NCBI RefSeq assembly: GCF_000499845.2
Contig: NC_023759.2
Span: forward strand, 42,487,172-42,551,171
Source: Phaseolus vulgaris
Lineage: Eukaryota > Streptophyta > Magnoliopsida > Fabales > Fabaceae
Reading direction: 5' to 3'
Length of the DNA stretch: 64,000 nucleotides
The position numbers and the translations under genes are program-made. The notes under the pieces were generated by a model. The model saw only the letters and a program-made list of their open reading frames with translations. It had not been told where the DNA came from and made no database searches. Positions 1-11,900 of this stretch are shown here, piece after piece. The stretch's first letter is position 1, and the number at the start of each line of letters is the position of its first letter.

Positions 1-121
1 CTTGTGTATTAAAGAGTAAAATACATGGTGTATATATAAGAAAAATACTAAGACTTAGTTGAAACAGAAAAGGAAAGTTCGGCTAAACAAACAAAACCCA
101 ATAACTTAAAAAAAAAAATTA

Positions 122-590
122 AATATGTTAACGATAATAATATTAATAATAATAATATTGATAATAATAATAATATTAATATTAATAATGTTAATAATAA
201 TAGTAATAATAATAATATTGTTAAGTAATATTAATAATTTTATTAATAATAATAAAAATAAAAATAAAAATATTAATAATAAAATTAAGAGTATTAGTAA
301 GAATATTAATAATAATATTAATATTATTAGTACTAATATTATTAATATTGTTATTAATATTACTACTAGCAATATTAATATTATTACTATCATTAATATT
401 ATAAATATTATTATTGATATTAATAATAATAATAATATTAACATTATTAATTATTACTATTAATATTATTATTAATATTATTAATAACATTAATACTAAT
501 ATTATTAATATTGTTATTAGTGTTATTAATTATTGTTAACATTATAATTATAATTATTAATAACATTATTAATATTATTTAGCATTATTG
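122..590. repeat. Interrupted ATT/TAA trinucleotide microsatellite
   Basis: About 470 bp consist almost only of A and T in TAA/ATT/AAT triplets with occasional G or C interruptions. Because the triplets avoid stop codons in some frames, long meaningless open frames rich in Ile, Asn and Leu appear on both strands. They are low-complexity artefacts. Confidence 0.9.
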
Positions 591-1055
591 GATATGACAC
601 ACTAGTTAAATGGAACAAAATTAAAATGTGAAAGAAAGTTATATAATAATAAGTGTAGCATGAGGGCAGCTTCCCATCCATGGACGGAAGTGGTGATGGA
701 TCAACCAATTAAAATGATTGACATAAGATGGATGAGACCTCATTATCCCAAAGTTTACTTTGCAAGATTTCATTTGATTTTTTAGTTCGACTAAAAAGAT
801 TTTGGGACTATTATTCTCTTATCCAATAAAAACAATCTTTTATCTTTCATTCATTATTTGAGCTAAATCGTTTTTCTAGTAGTTAGGAATATCTCTATAC
901 CTTCTAAAAAAAAACTCTCTAACGAACCACAATTTCTCTCTAAATGTGAGAATCCACATGCTGGTAAAGACAATCTCCAATAAACACAAACACACTAGTA
1001 ATACAAATATTAAACAACTTTCCTCTCTTAACCAGTACAATAACTTATTTTTCAA

Positions 1056-1057
<2 letters not shown>
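591..1057. other. AT-rich spacer, no gene seen
   Basis: No coding similarity or structural repeat was recognised. The segment links the ATT microsatellite to an (AT)n tract. Confidence 0.5.

Positions 1058-1092
<35 letters not shown>
1058..1092. repeat. (AT)n dinucleotide microsatellite
   Basis: An uninterrupted run of about 17 TA units. Confidence 0.95.
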
Positions 1093-1094
<2 letters not shown>

Positions 1095-1309
1095 CATATT
1101 TATCTTTAATAAACAAATATTTATCACGCAACTCTTTTTCATGGTCCGGAAATGACATTGGACTCATTTCAAGATATGCAATTTTTTTCCTGCACCTTAA
1201 TGCTTTGTTCTTGCAACTTCATAGAAGATATGAAATGATAATTTTTTCATTTTCTTTATCTTTTTCATTGACACCTTTTTTCTTCTTCTTTTTTTCTGGA
1301 TTTTAAAAT

Positions 1310-1600
1310 TTCAAACTATAGAATACAAAAATATATTCTAAATTTTAGAGTTTGAAATATATTTGTTAAAATCTAAAATTTAGAAAAATTATTTCAAATT
1401 TTAGAGTTTTGAAGATATTTTTTAGGTTAGAAAATACATTCTAAACTCTATATTATGAATTTTAGAATTTGAAATATATTTTAGAATGCAGAAAATATCT
1501 TTAGAACTCTAAAATCTGGAATAAAATTTTTGAATTTTTCTGAATTTTAGACTACAAAGTGTATTTAATAATTCTAACTTTAAAATTTAAAATACAGAAT
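1310..1600. repeat. Internally repetitive AAATTTTAGAGTTTGAAA-like block
   Basis: Short variants of TTTTAGAGTTTGAAATAT and their inverted forms (ATTCTAAACTCTA, TTCAAACTATAGAAT) recur at least six times in about 290 bp. The mixture of direct and inverted copies suggests a degraded foldback or MITE-like sequence. No terminal repeats or target duplication could be fixed. Confidence 0.4.
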
Positions 1601-3160
1601 TTTGAAAAAAAAAATCCTACACCTTTTACCCAAGGATAATTTTGAAATTGAAAGATTTAGGGAAAATAGGGAGGTGGAGAAAGAAATTACCTTGAAAATA
1701 ATAATGAGGCCCAATTGCATGAGTGAACCTTCCAATCACAACCCAACAAAAAATAAAACAAAACACCGACGAGTTCATTTCGTATCTTAAGTTTTAATAT
1801 TTTTCATGTTTAAATTTCATTTTTACTTGCGTGTTTAGCAGTTTAATAAATCCAACATATTTAACAAAAGACCAGCTTACCATGAATTATTATAGAAAAT
1901 GTAATTAACCCTGATTCGCTTGAAATTCACTAAATATTTTTTAGTTGGGGAATGGGATAATACATTTCTTTTTTAAAATAGATTTGTTTGTTAAATGATT
2001 AAGATATGTTGATCTTTTATTTATAAATAGCATACATAAAATCTCAATTTAATAAATTTAATGAAAGGTAACCTTAATTACTAGCTCGTTTTAGAGAATT
2101 TGAATTTTATTTCCCATTTTTAAGATATAATCATAATCACAATAGCTATCACGTGAATGATACTAAAGTTATTTAAAGTTGTTCATACTCTATCTCAAAT
2201 CTAATTGAACTAAAGATCAGTTTTACAAAATATAAAATATTAACATATATTTTATGTGATTAATTTTGTATGAACCAACATGAATAGACACATATAATCA
2301 CATGAATCCCTTGTTTTTACTTAAAATTTTAAATTTTGAAGATAATTTAGGAGATGTTATGAACAAGATGAATGTTGACATTTTATAGATCAAAGAGAAA
2401 ATAATAAATTATATGTTCTAATATATATTTGAAGGCAAGCAAAAGTGAAAGATGCTGAAAATGCCTCCATGTGTAGCATACTTTAGTACTAGTATTAGTT
2501 GGAGTATAGTTGGGTACACAAGTTTGAGGTTTTGGACTAACATCAATCAATACCTGTTAAAGTTCTGGCCTTCTTTCACTGCAAGTTGCACCAAGGGATC
2601 TTTGGTTCTGGAAAAGTTATATACATATCTGAAACTTCAACCACAAGATTGGCATGTACATGCACCATGCAAGATAATTCAGAATGTTCTCAAGGTTGGA
2701 CACCTCCAATGGTTTTTTTTATTCCTTAGAATGGAGACTGCCCTTAGAAACCGAAAATACTCGTGGAATTTCTCATTATAGTCTTTTCCTATTCTGTGGT
2801 GTAAATTTCAAGTTGTCACAATCAGTTAGTCATGTTACGAGTATTAATGACGATATAACCTTAAAGAAGAACAGTGATTTAGATAGAAACTATTGATGAA
2901 GATATTTTGTAACTAGGAACATTTTCCAAAAATAATGATGAAAAATGAGGTTTAATTAAATTAGTTGACTATGTTTCCTATAATATACATGTTAGGTCCA
3001 AAGTGTCTTTCAGAGATCACAACACGCTTCGAATAACAACTTCGGAGATAATGGTGTTATCAACATGGTAACTTCTCTTAAGGTCAATCACGAGGATAAC
3101 AACATGTGTTTTCTCAGATTCTGGATTTTGAAGAAGTTGCCATGCGTTTGCTTTAAATGG
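1601..3160. other. Spacer, no recognisable gene
   Basis: AT-rich sequence. A 109-codon open frame at 2452-2781 matches no family I recognise and has no support as a gene. The last part before 3165 may be degraded LINE sequence leading into the recognisable LINE fragment. Confidence 0.4.
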
Positions 3161-3164
3161 AAAT

Positions 3165-4125
3165 AGTTGGTTGGGTCCTGGTGGTTTTAGTGGTACCTTT
3201 TACCAAAAGATTTTGAGAGTGTTCAAGGCGGTTAAACAAATTTTTCAGGAAAGTTGGATTCTCCCTCGATTTAGTTCTAACTCTGTCTCTTTGATAACTA
3301 AATTTCATGGTGCATGTAAAATTCAAGATTTCACGCCTATTAATTATTGTTAATTTTTTTTTATTAAGAAGTGATTTTTAAGCCTAACTCAACTCCATAA
3401 AATTGACTCATAAAGTGAGGTTTACATCCATTTATATACAATGAAAAATTTTGATCTCTAGTCGATGTGAGATCTCCAACACACCCCTCACGCCGAGAGT
3501 GACAGTTCGTGCGTGGGATAACATATGATAGGTGGTCCGGCCCAATAGCGGATGGTCTGATAATCCCAACAAATACTCGCTAGGATAGGTTCGAAATGAC
3601 TCTGATACCATATTACGAAGTGCACTTTAAGTCTAACTCAACCTCATAAAATCGACATGTCATAATCTCTAGTTGAAGTGGTATCTCAAAATTTGGTTTT
3701 AAATTATTTCTAAAGTACTTGTTGATCGCTTTGTGTTGCTGTGAAAATTTGTCTCTCCTTATAATATTAGTTTTATTAACTGATGGTATTAGCATAGATT
3801 CAGAGGCTATAAACATGCTTGACAAACGTATTTGTGACGGAAATGGGGTCGTTAAATTTAATATTTTCGGATTGACCTCTTATGTTCTCTGTTTTCAAAA
3901 CTTTTGATTCTGGTGATGTTATTTGTTCTTGGATTGAGGTTGTTCGGACTTCTAGTAAACTATCTTTCTCTATTCATATCTGGTGTGTAAAGGGATGTCA
4001 AACAAGATTTTCTATATCTTTGCTCTTATGCTTTGCAGGAGAGGTTCTTAAGAGAGATAATTGGTCTTTGACAGATCATAAGAAAATTCTTTTGGAAAAT
4101 ATGATTTCACACCATTGCTCCACTT
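3165..4125 (+). mobile_element. Decayed non-LTR retrotransposon (LINE) reverse transcriptase, split by a TRIM
   Basis: The conceptual translation carries the start of a plant LINE reverse transcriptase: a GPGGFSGTFYQ-like stretch, then SWILPRFSSNSVSLITK and a KIQDFTPINYC-like block (usual LINE form KIxDFRPIS). After a 330-bp interruption (the TRIM at 3362-3690) the same protein resumes near 3706 with IISKVLVDR-like sequence. It continues through SEAINML (3800-3820) to a degraded equivalent of the RGVRQGDPLSPLLF segment near 3985-4050. Stops and frame changes are frequent, so this is a dead copy. No 5' end or poly(A) tail was found. Plus orientation is clear; both limits are approximate. Confidence 0.7.
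3362..3690 (-). mobile_element. TRIM (terminal-repeat retrotransposon in miniature)
   Basis: Two direct copies of a short LTR are visible. The left copy spans about 3362-3481, starting TATTAAGAAGTGATTTTTAA. The right copy starts at 3611 (TATTACGAAGTGCACTTTAA) and is internally deleted, ending near 3690. Read on the minus strand, the sequence just inside the 5' LTR is TGGTATCAGAG, the primer-binding site for initiator tRNA-Met. A purine-rich GTGAGGGGTG precedes the TGTTGGAGATCT start of the 3' LTR, as expected for a polypurine tract. The internal region is only about 130 bp with no coding capacity, which defines a TRIM. It sits inside LINE coding sequence. A clean 5-bp target duplication could not be identified. 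Confidence 0.8.
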
Positions 4126-4149
4126 TACACCCCACTAAATATTAATATT

Positions 4150-4560
4150 TTAATTATTTTTAATTTTTTTAATTTTAAAAATTATTTTAACATTTTATAT
4201 TTTGTCTAATATTTTATTATTGACATTTTCTTATTTTTTAATTTTTTTTATTATAAATATTAATATTTTAGTGTAGGTATAAACTGGAGTGGAATGTAAA
4301 AATATAATCACCGAATTCTTTTATGTTTAGTCCAAAACGTGTGTCCAAAAGTATTGAAACTACCACTCATATATTTTATATATGTTGATGAAATCTTTGC
4401 ATTTTATAAAGTCTTCCATAGTTTGTTTCGTGATTTTATGGGTATCTTCCTAGCTTACAAACAAGTTTCTTTTATCAAATAATTAGTCTTTTTAAATATC
4501 GTTTCTACACGGGTTTTTATGATCATGTTAAATAATTGTTTATAAAATTTATTATATATT
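4150..4560. other. AT-rich spacer, nothing recognised
   Basis: No open frame, structured repeat or RNA gene was seen. Confidence 0.5.
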
Positions 4561-4800
4561 TATTTTTTATGATGGTTAAAACAATTTTTTCTATGATGAT
4601 TTTGGACTCTTTATAAATACAAAAACTTTTATGATTGATGGTATAATTGTCATAAAAAATTTACTTTCTATATTAGATAAAAAATATTTTAACCGACATA
4701 AAATGTGTTTATTTCTATAATGATTAAAGACAAATCAGTCATATAAAATAAGATTTTTTTATGACAAATTTAATAATAACCATCATAAAAAGTGTTTTTT
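4560..4800. repeat. Possible MITE with TATGATGGTT/AACCATCATA inverted ends
   Basis: TTTTTTATGATGGTTAAAAC on the left is mirrored by AATAACCATCATAAAAAGTG on the right, about 230 bp apart. The interior contains further ATGAT/ATCAT copies. No target duplication was resolved, so this remains a tentative foldback element. Confidence 0.45.
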
Positions 4801-5200
4801 ATTTTGAAAAAATGTGATATATTCATTTGCATTATACTTTTGTGATAATTATATTTCTGGTAAATTCTATTTAAATTTTTAAATTACGCAAATAAAAGAA
4901 TAGAATCATTCCATACATCATATATAATAAATATAAGTAAATTCATGAACTGATAATGGTAAAAACATTTAGCATGCATTTTATTAGAAAGTTCTAAAAT
5001 TTCTCAATTTCTTGTTTTTTTCAAAAAAAATTACAAGAATAACAATTTAGTGTTGTTTTTCCTACAATGTTATTAATAAATATTACAAAATAAAACTGTG
5101 AAAATAAAGTAAAAAAAAATATAAGATTAATTTCTTGTGTACAATGAACACATAAAGTTATATGATAATTTGTATACCTCTTCGAACTTATATGACACAG
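4801..5200. other. AT-rich spacer, nothing recognised
   Basis: No gene or repeat boundary was seen. Confidence 0.5.
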
Positions 5201-5229
5201 TACAACAAAGGTTGTCCTATAACAGTTTA

Positions 5230-5418
5230 TTGTACAGAAGCGGGGCGGGCTAATGCGGGTTAGCGGGTTGAAAAAGTCAGCCCACCCCGTTTTTCCATCC
5301 CTACTTTAGATATCAATATTTTTTTAGTTTATAAAATAATCTCTAATTTAGTTAAATAGTAATTAATTATTTTAATTTTTAAAATTAATTTATATTTAAT
5401 AAGTTTCTTGTAGTGAAC
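5230..5418. mobile_element. CACTA-like MITE fragment, right terminus only
   Basis: The sequence ends at about 5418 with AGTTTCTTGTAGTG, the reverse complement of the CACTACAAGAAA terminus of CACTA elements. Inside it are CTCTAATTTAGT-type stretches like those in the complete MITE at 7547-8029. No left CACTA end was found. A GC-rich segment at 5237-5295 (GGGGCGGGCTAATGCGGG and CAGCCCACCCCG) looks like another repeat family joined to it. Confidence 0.45.
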
Positions 5419-5639
5419 GCATTTGTACTTAAAGTCCAAATAATTGTCCCATGAAGCTTGACAAATATCAATAGGTTGACCAAAACCAACACTTTTCATT
5501 CTTGACCGAGATTGTTTGGTCTTACTTACGATCAAAATTCGATAGTATTAAAATTATTAAAGTTAATATTAACATTTTTCTAATAAAAAAGAATTTGAAA
5601 GAACATCAACTAAATACATAAGAGAATTTGTAAATGCTA

Positions 5640-5831
5640 CACCAAGACAATTTAGTGTTCTATGGTTATAATTATTATTATTAATGATAATAATAATCAT
5701 AATAATAATAATAATATTATTATTATTAATATTTTTATTATCAATAGTCACAAATAATATATAAATAGTGATAAATATTATATTTATCATTAACCTTTTA
5801 TCACTAAAACTAACTTTTCTTGTAGTGGTTG
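5640..5831. repeat. ATT/ATA microsatellite next to an isolated CACTA-like end
   Basis: An ATT/ATA-rich tract (about 5660-5735) is followed by AACTTTTCTTGTAGTGG at about 5815-5831. That is a second isolated CACTA-type right terminus without a recognisable left partner. Confidence 0.4.
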
Positions 5832-7100
5832 TAGAAGTTGAAGTCGAAGACCCTATAATCTCCCTATAAATTGTATAAGTAAAATAACCACTCTCTTGTT
5901 TAATTAATTGTTTTAAACTCAAAGCATCCTTAGTTAGAGTCTCTAAATAAATGTTAAAAATTGTGGTTTCTCGCCAAGAATGGTTTGGTAGTGTTAAATA
6001 TGGTATATAAATGGAGTATATAAAGTTTTTTATGTATATATTTTGTGGAACTATGAATAATTGAAAGCTGGGGAGTGAGTGTTATTTGATAGTGAGAATG
6101 GAAGTTGAAGGGATGGAATTAAAGAAGCAAAGCATGTGAAGAGGAATAAAGTTGAGCCATCACATGGGCAGTTGCACAAAGAACCTGCGCATCTGCTTCG
6201 TGATAGGCTAGTTTTCTTTGTTTCTGTGTGGGGGTTATGCTTTCTTTCTTACATTTTTTTATATATACACTTTTCTTTTCTTTGCCAGATACCCATTGCA
6301 TCTTTAATTCTTCAAATGTCTCCTTCTTTCCATCTTCTTTATTATTTTACTATACAAAATATTAAAAGATAAAAAAAAATAAGCACATTAACATAATATA
6401 TAAAAATAACACTTTATACTACAACTAAATATAAAAGGCCATGTTATTTATCTACATTGTTACTTGTACTGATTAAAAAAGAAAATAAAAATGATATATT
6501 ATATGTATGGAAACAAAAAAGATGGATGAAGAGCATCCAATGACAAATACAATCAAGATCCAATAATATTATGGAAACCGACTTAAAGTGCCTTGTGCTT
6601 AACACATTTTGTAGAGCAACTCTGAGGTTTATCATTTTTCGTTGTAAAATTTATTCTGCAGTTCTTTTTGTAGGGACACATGCACGACAAAAGTAGAAAT
6701 TCTTGAACCCTTCTTTTCTTCCTATAGAATCTTGTTTATGCAGTGAATTCTGCATTGATGACGACAAGTGAAAGCGTGGTAGAATTGGATCAAGAAAAAT
6801 CTTCACTGGCGTGTTGGAATTTTCCTTTTAACCAGACATTGTTAGATTTTTTTTCTTACTTTTTTATTATTTTTTCTGTTTTCCTTATAGACACACCACG
6901 TACAAAAGTATTGCATGAACACCATAGAAGTTCAACAAAAACATGTTGGGAAATCAATGGCAAAGATTCTATTTCCATTATTTTTATATGATTGTTAGTA
7001 ATTATAAGTCATTTTTTTTGTCCCACGAGAACCTTAATTGATATGGTCTTTCTGTCGGTCAGCCCATCCCCTCATGCCCCCACATTCAATTCAAACACTT
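5832..7100. other. Spacer, no gene recognised
   Basis: Open frames at 6119-6372 and 6743-6991 have no recognisable domain, no sensible splice context and low-complexity ends. No RNA gene was seen. Confidence 0.45.
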
Positions 7101-7149
7101 TTTATTTCTCATTTAGGGTCATATAGTTTGAAAGAAAAGTTTAGAGTAA

Positions 7150-7500
7150 GATTTATAGAGAAAAATAACATTAATAGAAAACTTATTTTAAAAATAAAAA
7201 ATAATTAGTTGTTATTAATTAAATTAGATACTAAAATAATTATTGATATTTAAATTAATTTTTATTATTGATAAATAGTTTTTAAATTGGTATTTAATTA
7301 ATTAATTAGATTTAACTATCAATTATATACATCTAAAATATTGGTAACTAATTAGATATTAACTTAAAAATTATTTATCAATAATAAAAATTAATTTAGA
7401 TATTAATAATTTTTAAATATTTAAAATAATATCTAATTTAGACAATATAGCAACTAATATTTTTTATCTAAAATTTATTTTTATTTAATGATAATAAAGA
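7150..7500. repeat. Degenerate inverted-repeat element of the CTAATTTAGA-type MITE family
   Basis: Segments such as TAATTAGATATTAACTT and their inverted counterparts (ATTGGTATTTAATTAATTA) are arranged roughly symmetrically around 7300. The composition and motifs match the CACTA MITE just downstream. No CACTA termini are preserved. Confidence 0.4.
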
Positions 7501-7546
7501 GAAAATATTTTTCTTATTTAATAAAAAATTCATGTTTTCCTCTACC

Positions 7547-8029
7547 CACTACAAGAAAATCATGAAATAGAAACCAATTTTAGAGATAAAAAATAGTTGC
7601 TATAGTGACTAAAAAAATTTTTTGTTTCTAAATTAGTTTAAATAGTTTCTAAATTGGTATCTAATTAGTTACCAAGGTTTTAACTAGTAATTATTTAGAT
7701 TCTAACTTTGGTAGCAAAAACTTTGATATTAGATATCAATTTAGAAACTAATTTAGAGACTAAATTTTTTTTAATTTCTAAAGTAGTTTAAAAAGTTTCT
7801 AAATTGGTATCTAATTAGCTACCAAGGTTTTAACTAACAATTATTTAGAATTCTAAATCTGGTAGCAAAAACTTTGGTAGCTAATTATATATCAATTTAG
7901 AAACCATTTAACAATTATAGAAAATAATTTAGAAACCAACCGTTTTTTAAAATGGTCTCTAATTTAGTCACTATATCAACTAATTATTTTTGTCTCTAAA
8001 AGTTTCTATTTCATGATTTTCTTGTAGTG
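7547..8029. mobile_element. CACTA-type MITE (483 bp) with 3-bp target duplication
   Basis: The left end CACTACAAGAAAATCATGAA is mirrored by TTCATGATTTTCTTGTAGTG on the right, giving terminal inverted repeats of at least 20 bp. The 3-bp sequence ACC directly flanks both ends (7544-7546 and 8030-8032), the length expected for CACTA (En/Spm) elements. The interior is two rough inverted halves built of TTTCTAAATTGGTATCTAATTAG-like units and has no coding capacity. It must have been mobilised by an autonomous CACTA element elsewhere. Confidence 0.92.
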
Positions 8030-8032
8030 ACC

Positions 8033-8970
8033 AAAGAGAATCTTATCTACTATTCCTTTGAGGAAATAAAACAAATGGGTGGACAATACCACACTCAAGG
8101 TCAAATTTTTGAGGCTTTTATTTATTTGTTCTGATGAGGAATCTCTTCTTTGGCAAGGAGGGGAGAAGAATGAAAATCTAGAATGGTCTTGGAAGATTGA
8201 ATGGAGAAGGAACTTGTTTGGATGGGGAAGGAACCAGGAACAAAAGTTGATGCATCTATTGGGAGAGAAGTATGTAAATGTGGACAAGGAGGATACCTGG
8301 TCTGGAAAGATGGTGAGACAAAAGTGCTCACAGTCAAATCTGCATACAAAATTCTTAAAGAAGATGCTCAAGGGGATGAGGGAGAAATTGTATGTGGGTT
8401 TTTGGAGGATAAAGGCCCAACCATCATCTCATTTCACAGTATGGAGGGTTTTCGAAGATAAGATAGGGTCTAAAGCGAATTTGGTGAGAAAGGGGATAAG
8501 TATGGTTAACAATATTTTAAGATGAGTGTTGTGAATGAAAGTGTTAATAGGATTTGAGGTTGTGTGTGGATAACAGTTGTAGGTGAGTTGTGGAAACATA
8601 GGAGTAAGAAGATTTTTAAAAGTGACAGGATAGATCATGTTGAAATTTTCACAATGGTACAATTGAAGGTTTGATCGTGGGTAAATTTCAAAGCCTGCAG
8701 TGCAAGTTTTTCGTTTTCTGATTGGTCTCTTGAGCCACTGGTATGTATGAGATCTGTCAAAAAATACTTGGTGGTTTATTTGATGAGCAACATGGTTTTA
8801 ATGGTTTATCTTTAATGGTTTTTTTTTTATAGTTGATTGTATTAGAATCTCTTATTCATGTGTTTTTGTTTGTATAAGGAGTTTAGAGGAAAAATAGTCT
8901 GAGATTGGATTTATGTATAAGAGTTGAGACATCCAAAAAATGTCTTTATTTTTTTTTCGATAAAAAAATA
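8033..8970 (+). mobile_element. LINE 3' end fragment (zf-RVT region and 3' UTR)
   Basis: In shifting frames the sequence encodes the C-terminal part of a plant LINE ORF2. A WSWKIEWRRNLFGW-like block near 8190-8225 is followed by a TVKSAYKIL segment (8331-8357) and a VWRVFEDKIGSKANLVRKG segment (about 8440-8495). These correspond to the zinc-finger reverse-transcriptase-associated region. Downstream are a WKHRSKKIFKSDRID-like tail (near 8592) and a 3' UTR with TATAAGAGTTGAGACA (about 8917) and TGTCTTTATTTTTTTT. The same tail occurs in the LINE copies ending near 52735 and 60965. Multiple stops make it a dead, 5'-truncated copy. Confidence 0.75.
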
Positions 8971-11900
8971 AAAGTTAAAATGTATAGGTGTACACAAATT
9001 AAAATGTCACCTTATTCATACCATTATCATTTATTATGATCATAATAATAATAAAATCAAAACTTTCATCATTCTATTTAAACCTCTATCATTAAATCAA
9101 CTCTAATGTGTATTATAGAGATTATGAATTAAAATAAATGTTAAAAAAATGTATATTTTCGATTTACCTAAATTACACTAACAAACTTGTCTTATTATTT
9201 TTTTCGAAGAAGAAAACCTACTATAACCTAGTCATGAATGAATTGAAGGAACAAGAAATTTTAACTTGACCACCTAACATGAATTTAATTAAATTGTACA
9301 TACACAGGTAAGAAATGTTTATAACTCTAAATCATCCCTCGTTAAACAAAACTTAGTATTTTAACTGATTAAGATTAGTCCAACGTATAAAAATATTTAA
9401 ATTGTAGTTTTTTCAAGTGGTTATTACGAAATGTTGTGGTGGTGTTACTCACTTGAAAAAAAAAAAAAATACAAGCAAATTCTATGCATCACTATATATT
9501 CTTGTCTTCTTCCCTTTTTTTCTCTCCTATATTTTTTCTCTTACATTGTTGAAATAACTTAAATTAATATATTTCTGATCGTAAAAACTGTGAGCAAATA
9601 ATTAAGAGCACAAGTTATTTTTATATAAATATATAAGTATGTATAAGTTATACTCAATCATATAAGTATTAAAATGAAATGTCCATTAACATCCATAAAG
9701 TCCTCATAAATTCACAATTGATGGATATATTATATTTAGAGTGATATTTCAAATATTGAATAAATAATTATTTTTCTATACACCTGGTCATTAGGGATAA
9801 TAAAAAACATTCCATCTATAAATGTGAGTAAAATTTATGACACATTAAATGAATATCTAAGTCGTAGATATTTGCTATTAGTATTGTTAGTGATGTTTTT
9901 AATAAGATTTTTTTTATGAAAATAAAGTTATTGGGGGAAGAGAAACATTAACTATTGAATAATTGTTTACAAAATTTTATATATTTATATTTCTTATTTA
10001 AATTTATAAAATTGAAGTCTTTTAAAGAGATCATTCTTTAGAACTTATATTTTAGCGATGCTGAAGTTATTTTGAATTTATTTTTTTAGAAAAAATAAAT
10101 TTATTTTTACTACTATTTTATTATAAAATTTGATTTGGATTATACTTTATGGTCATATTTGTATTTAAGTCTATATTTTAAATTTTATTTTTAGATAATC
10201 CTTTTTAAAACTAAAAAAAAAAAACATTTGTATGTATCATTTATGAATATGTTTTATATGTATTTAATTAATAATAGGAGAGTTTTTTTGACAAGACAAA
10301 GAGCGGGTAGATCTACTTGTACTTGATCCATTGTCATTCCTAATAGATAAATACACTTTAAATCTCATTGTGATCCCTAATTATGACTTACAAATAATTT
10401 CAATCTTACGTATGCCAATTGATAAAATTAAGTTAGTCGTGTTTTAAATAATAGGTAGGATTACAAGATCATTAAGAAAGAAAAAGTGTCATATTTTACA
10501 ATAATCTTTAATAATAACTACCCTAAAAAAATCACTTTCTCAATTATAACATATTGATCAATATTTCTATCCTTGAGACAAAAATAATTACATTCCAAAA
10601 ATGCACCATGTCATAATTGACCAGAGAATCTTCCACTTTGCCATTAGAATTTTTCATTTCAAGATGCACATTGATGAAAGTTCATATTGAAGTCCATTGA
10701 GAAAGTTAAATGGAATTTCATTCATTTGTTGCAATGAGTTAACATATAACTTAGGATAATTATATGCTAAACTCAAATCCTCCCTCCACACGTTAACACA
10801 ATGTTATCGTTGTCACATTCCCAATCTTACAATGCACTATTTTATCAAACAATTTTTCTTTATTGACATTTTTATATATCTTCTTTAAATTTTGCCACCA
10901 TATTGACTTTTCTCTCATCTTAATTGCTCATAACAAAGCCTCTTCCTACCACCTTACTTGGACTATAGAACCTCTCTACCCATAAGTTCTCTTTAGTTAC
11001 CATTGAACTTCATCTTTATTTTGCCAACAAAGCATTATTAAAGAGTTGATCTCCGAAACCCTTGAACTTTCTTCTTTTCTATTATCACAAACTCTTTTTC
11101 GCCTTACCCATGGTATTTTTCTCCCTCCCTTCATTCCTAAAAAAAAATTCTTTTTGAATTCTCTTTACCTTTATTACAATATCATATGCCATTTTAATGG
11201 AAAGAAAAGGAAATAAAGTAAAACTAAGTTAATCAAACAAATCCTACCAATAAAACTAATTTTTGTGTGTTTCCAATAAGAAACATTTTTTGAAAACTTG
11301 TTTATAATTTTTTCTCATATATATTTTTTATTAGGTTGGCTCCAAAAGGTATTCCTAAATAGACAAATGGTCGAGTAAAAGTTGATTATGAGAAACATAT
11401 AACTTTATCAATTTAGATTTTCTTATTAATGTGGTGGGCAGAATCTGGTTGTATTAAAAAATGGAATATTACCATAAAAGATGTTTAATGTATAGTTCAA
11501 TATTTATCTTGATTAGTGAAAGCCCTATCAAAACCTTTAATATGTATAAAGGACTTAGTAAGATTATTTAACATATTTTCTATTCATCATATTACGAAAT
11601 GGTTTAAATAAGAGGATTTAAATGATTTAATAAAAAAAATTAAAGAGAAAGAAATTTTATTTTTTTTTAATAGTTTTTGGAAGAAATAAGGTGAAGGACA
11701 ATTTTTTATGATATGTTAATATACAATTTTTTTTACAATCAAACACCCCTTTTTCTTGGGTGTTTACCTCATCATCAACTATTTGTGACAAAAGTGCTAT
11801 ACAGCATAAACCTTCCTTCTAAGAAGGTACTTTGCCATTAGTCAATCATACCGTACAATAACTTTGTAAAAATACAACCTACTATAACTTTGTAAATACA

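Noticed and set aside
106..490. Overlapping open frames of about 90-112 codons on both strands
   Set aside because: They are translations of an ATT/TAA microsatellite with only Ile, Asn, Leu and a few other residues.
2452..2781. 109-codon open frame
   Set aside because: No recognisable domain, no splice or promoter context, surrounded by repeat-like sequence.
3585..3609. TTCGAAATGACTCTGATACCA resembling a tRNA 3' part
   Set aside because: It is the primer-binding site of the TRIM, complementary to initiator tRNA-Met, not a tRNA gene; no cloverleaf surrounds it.
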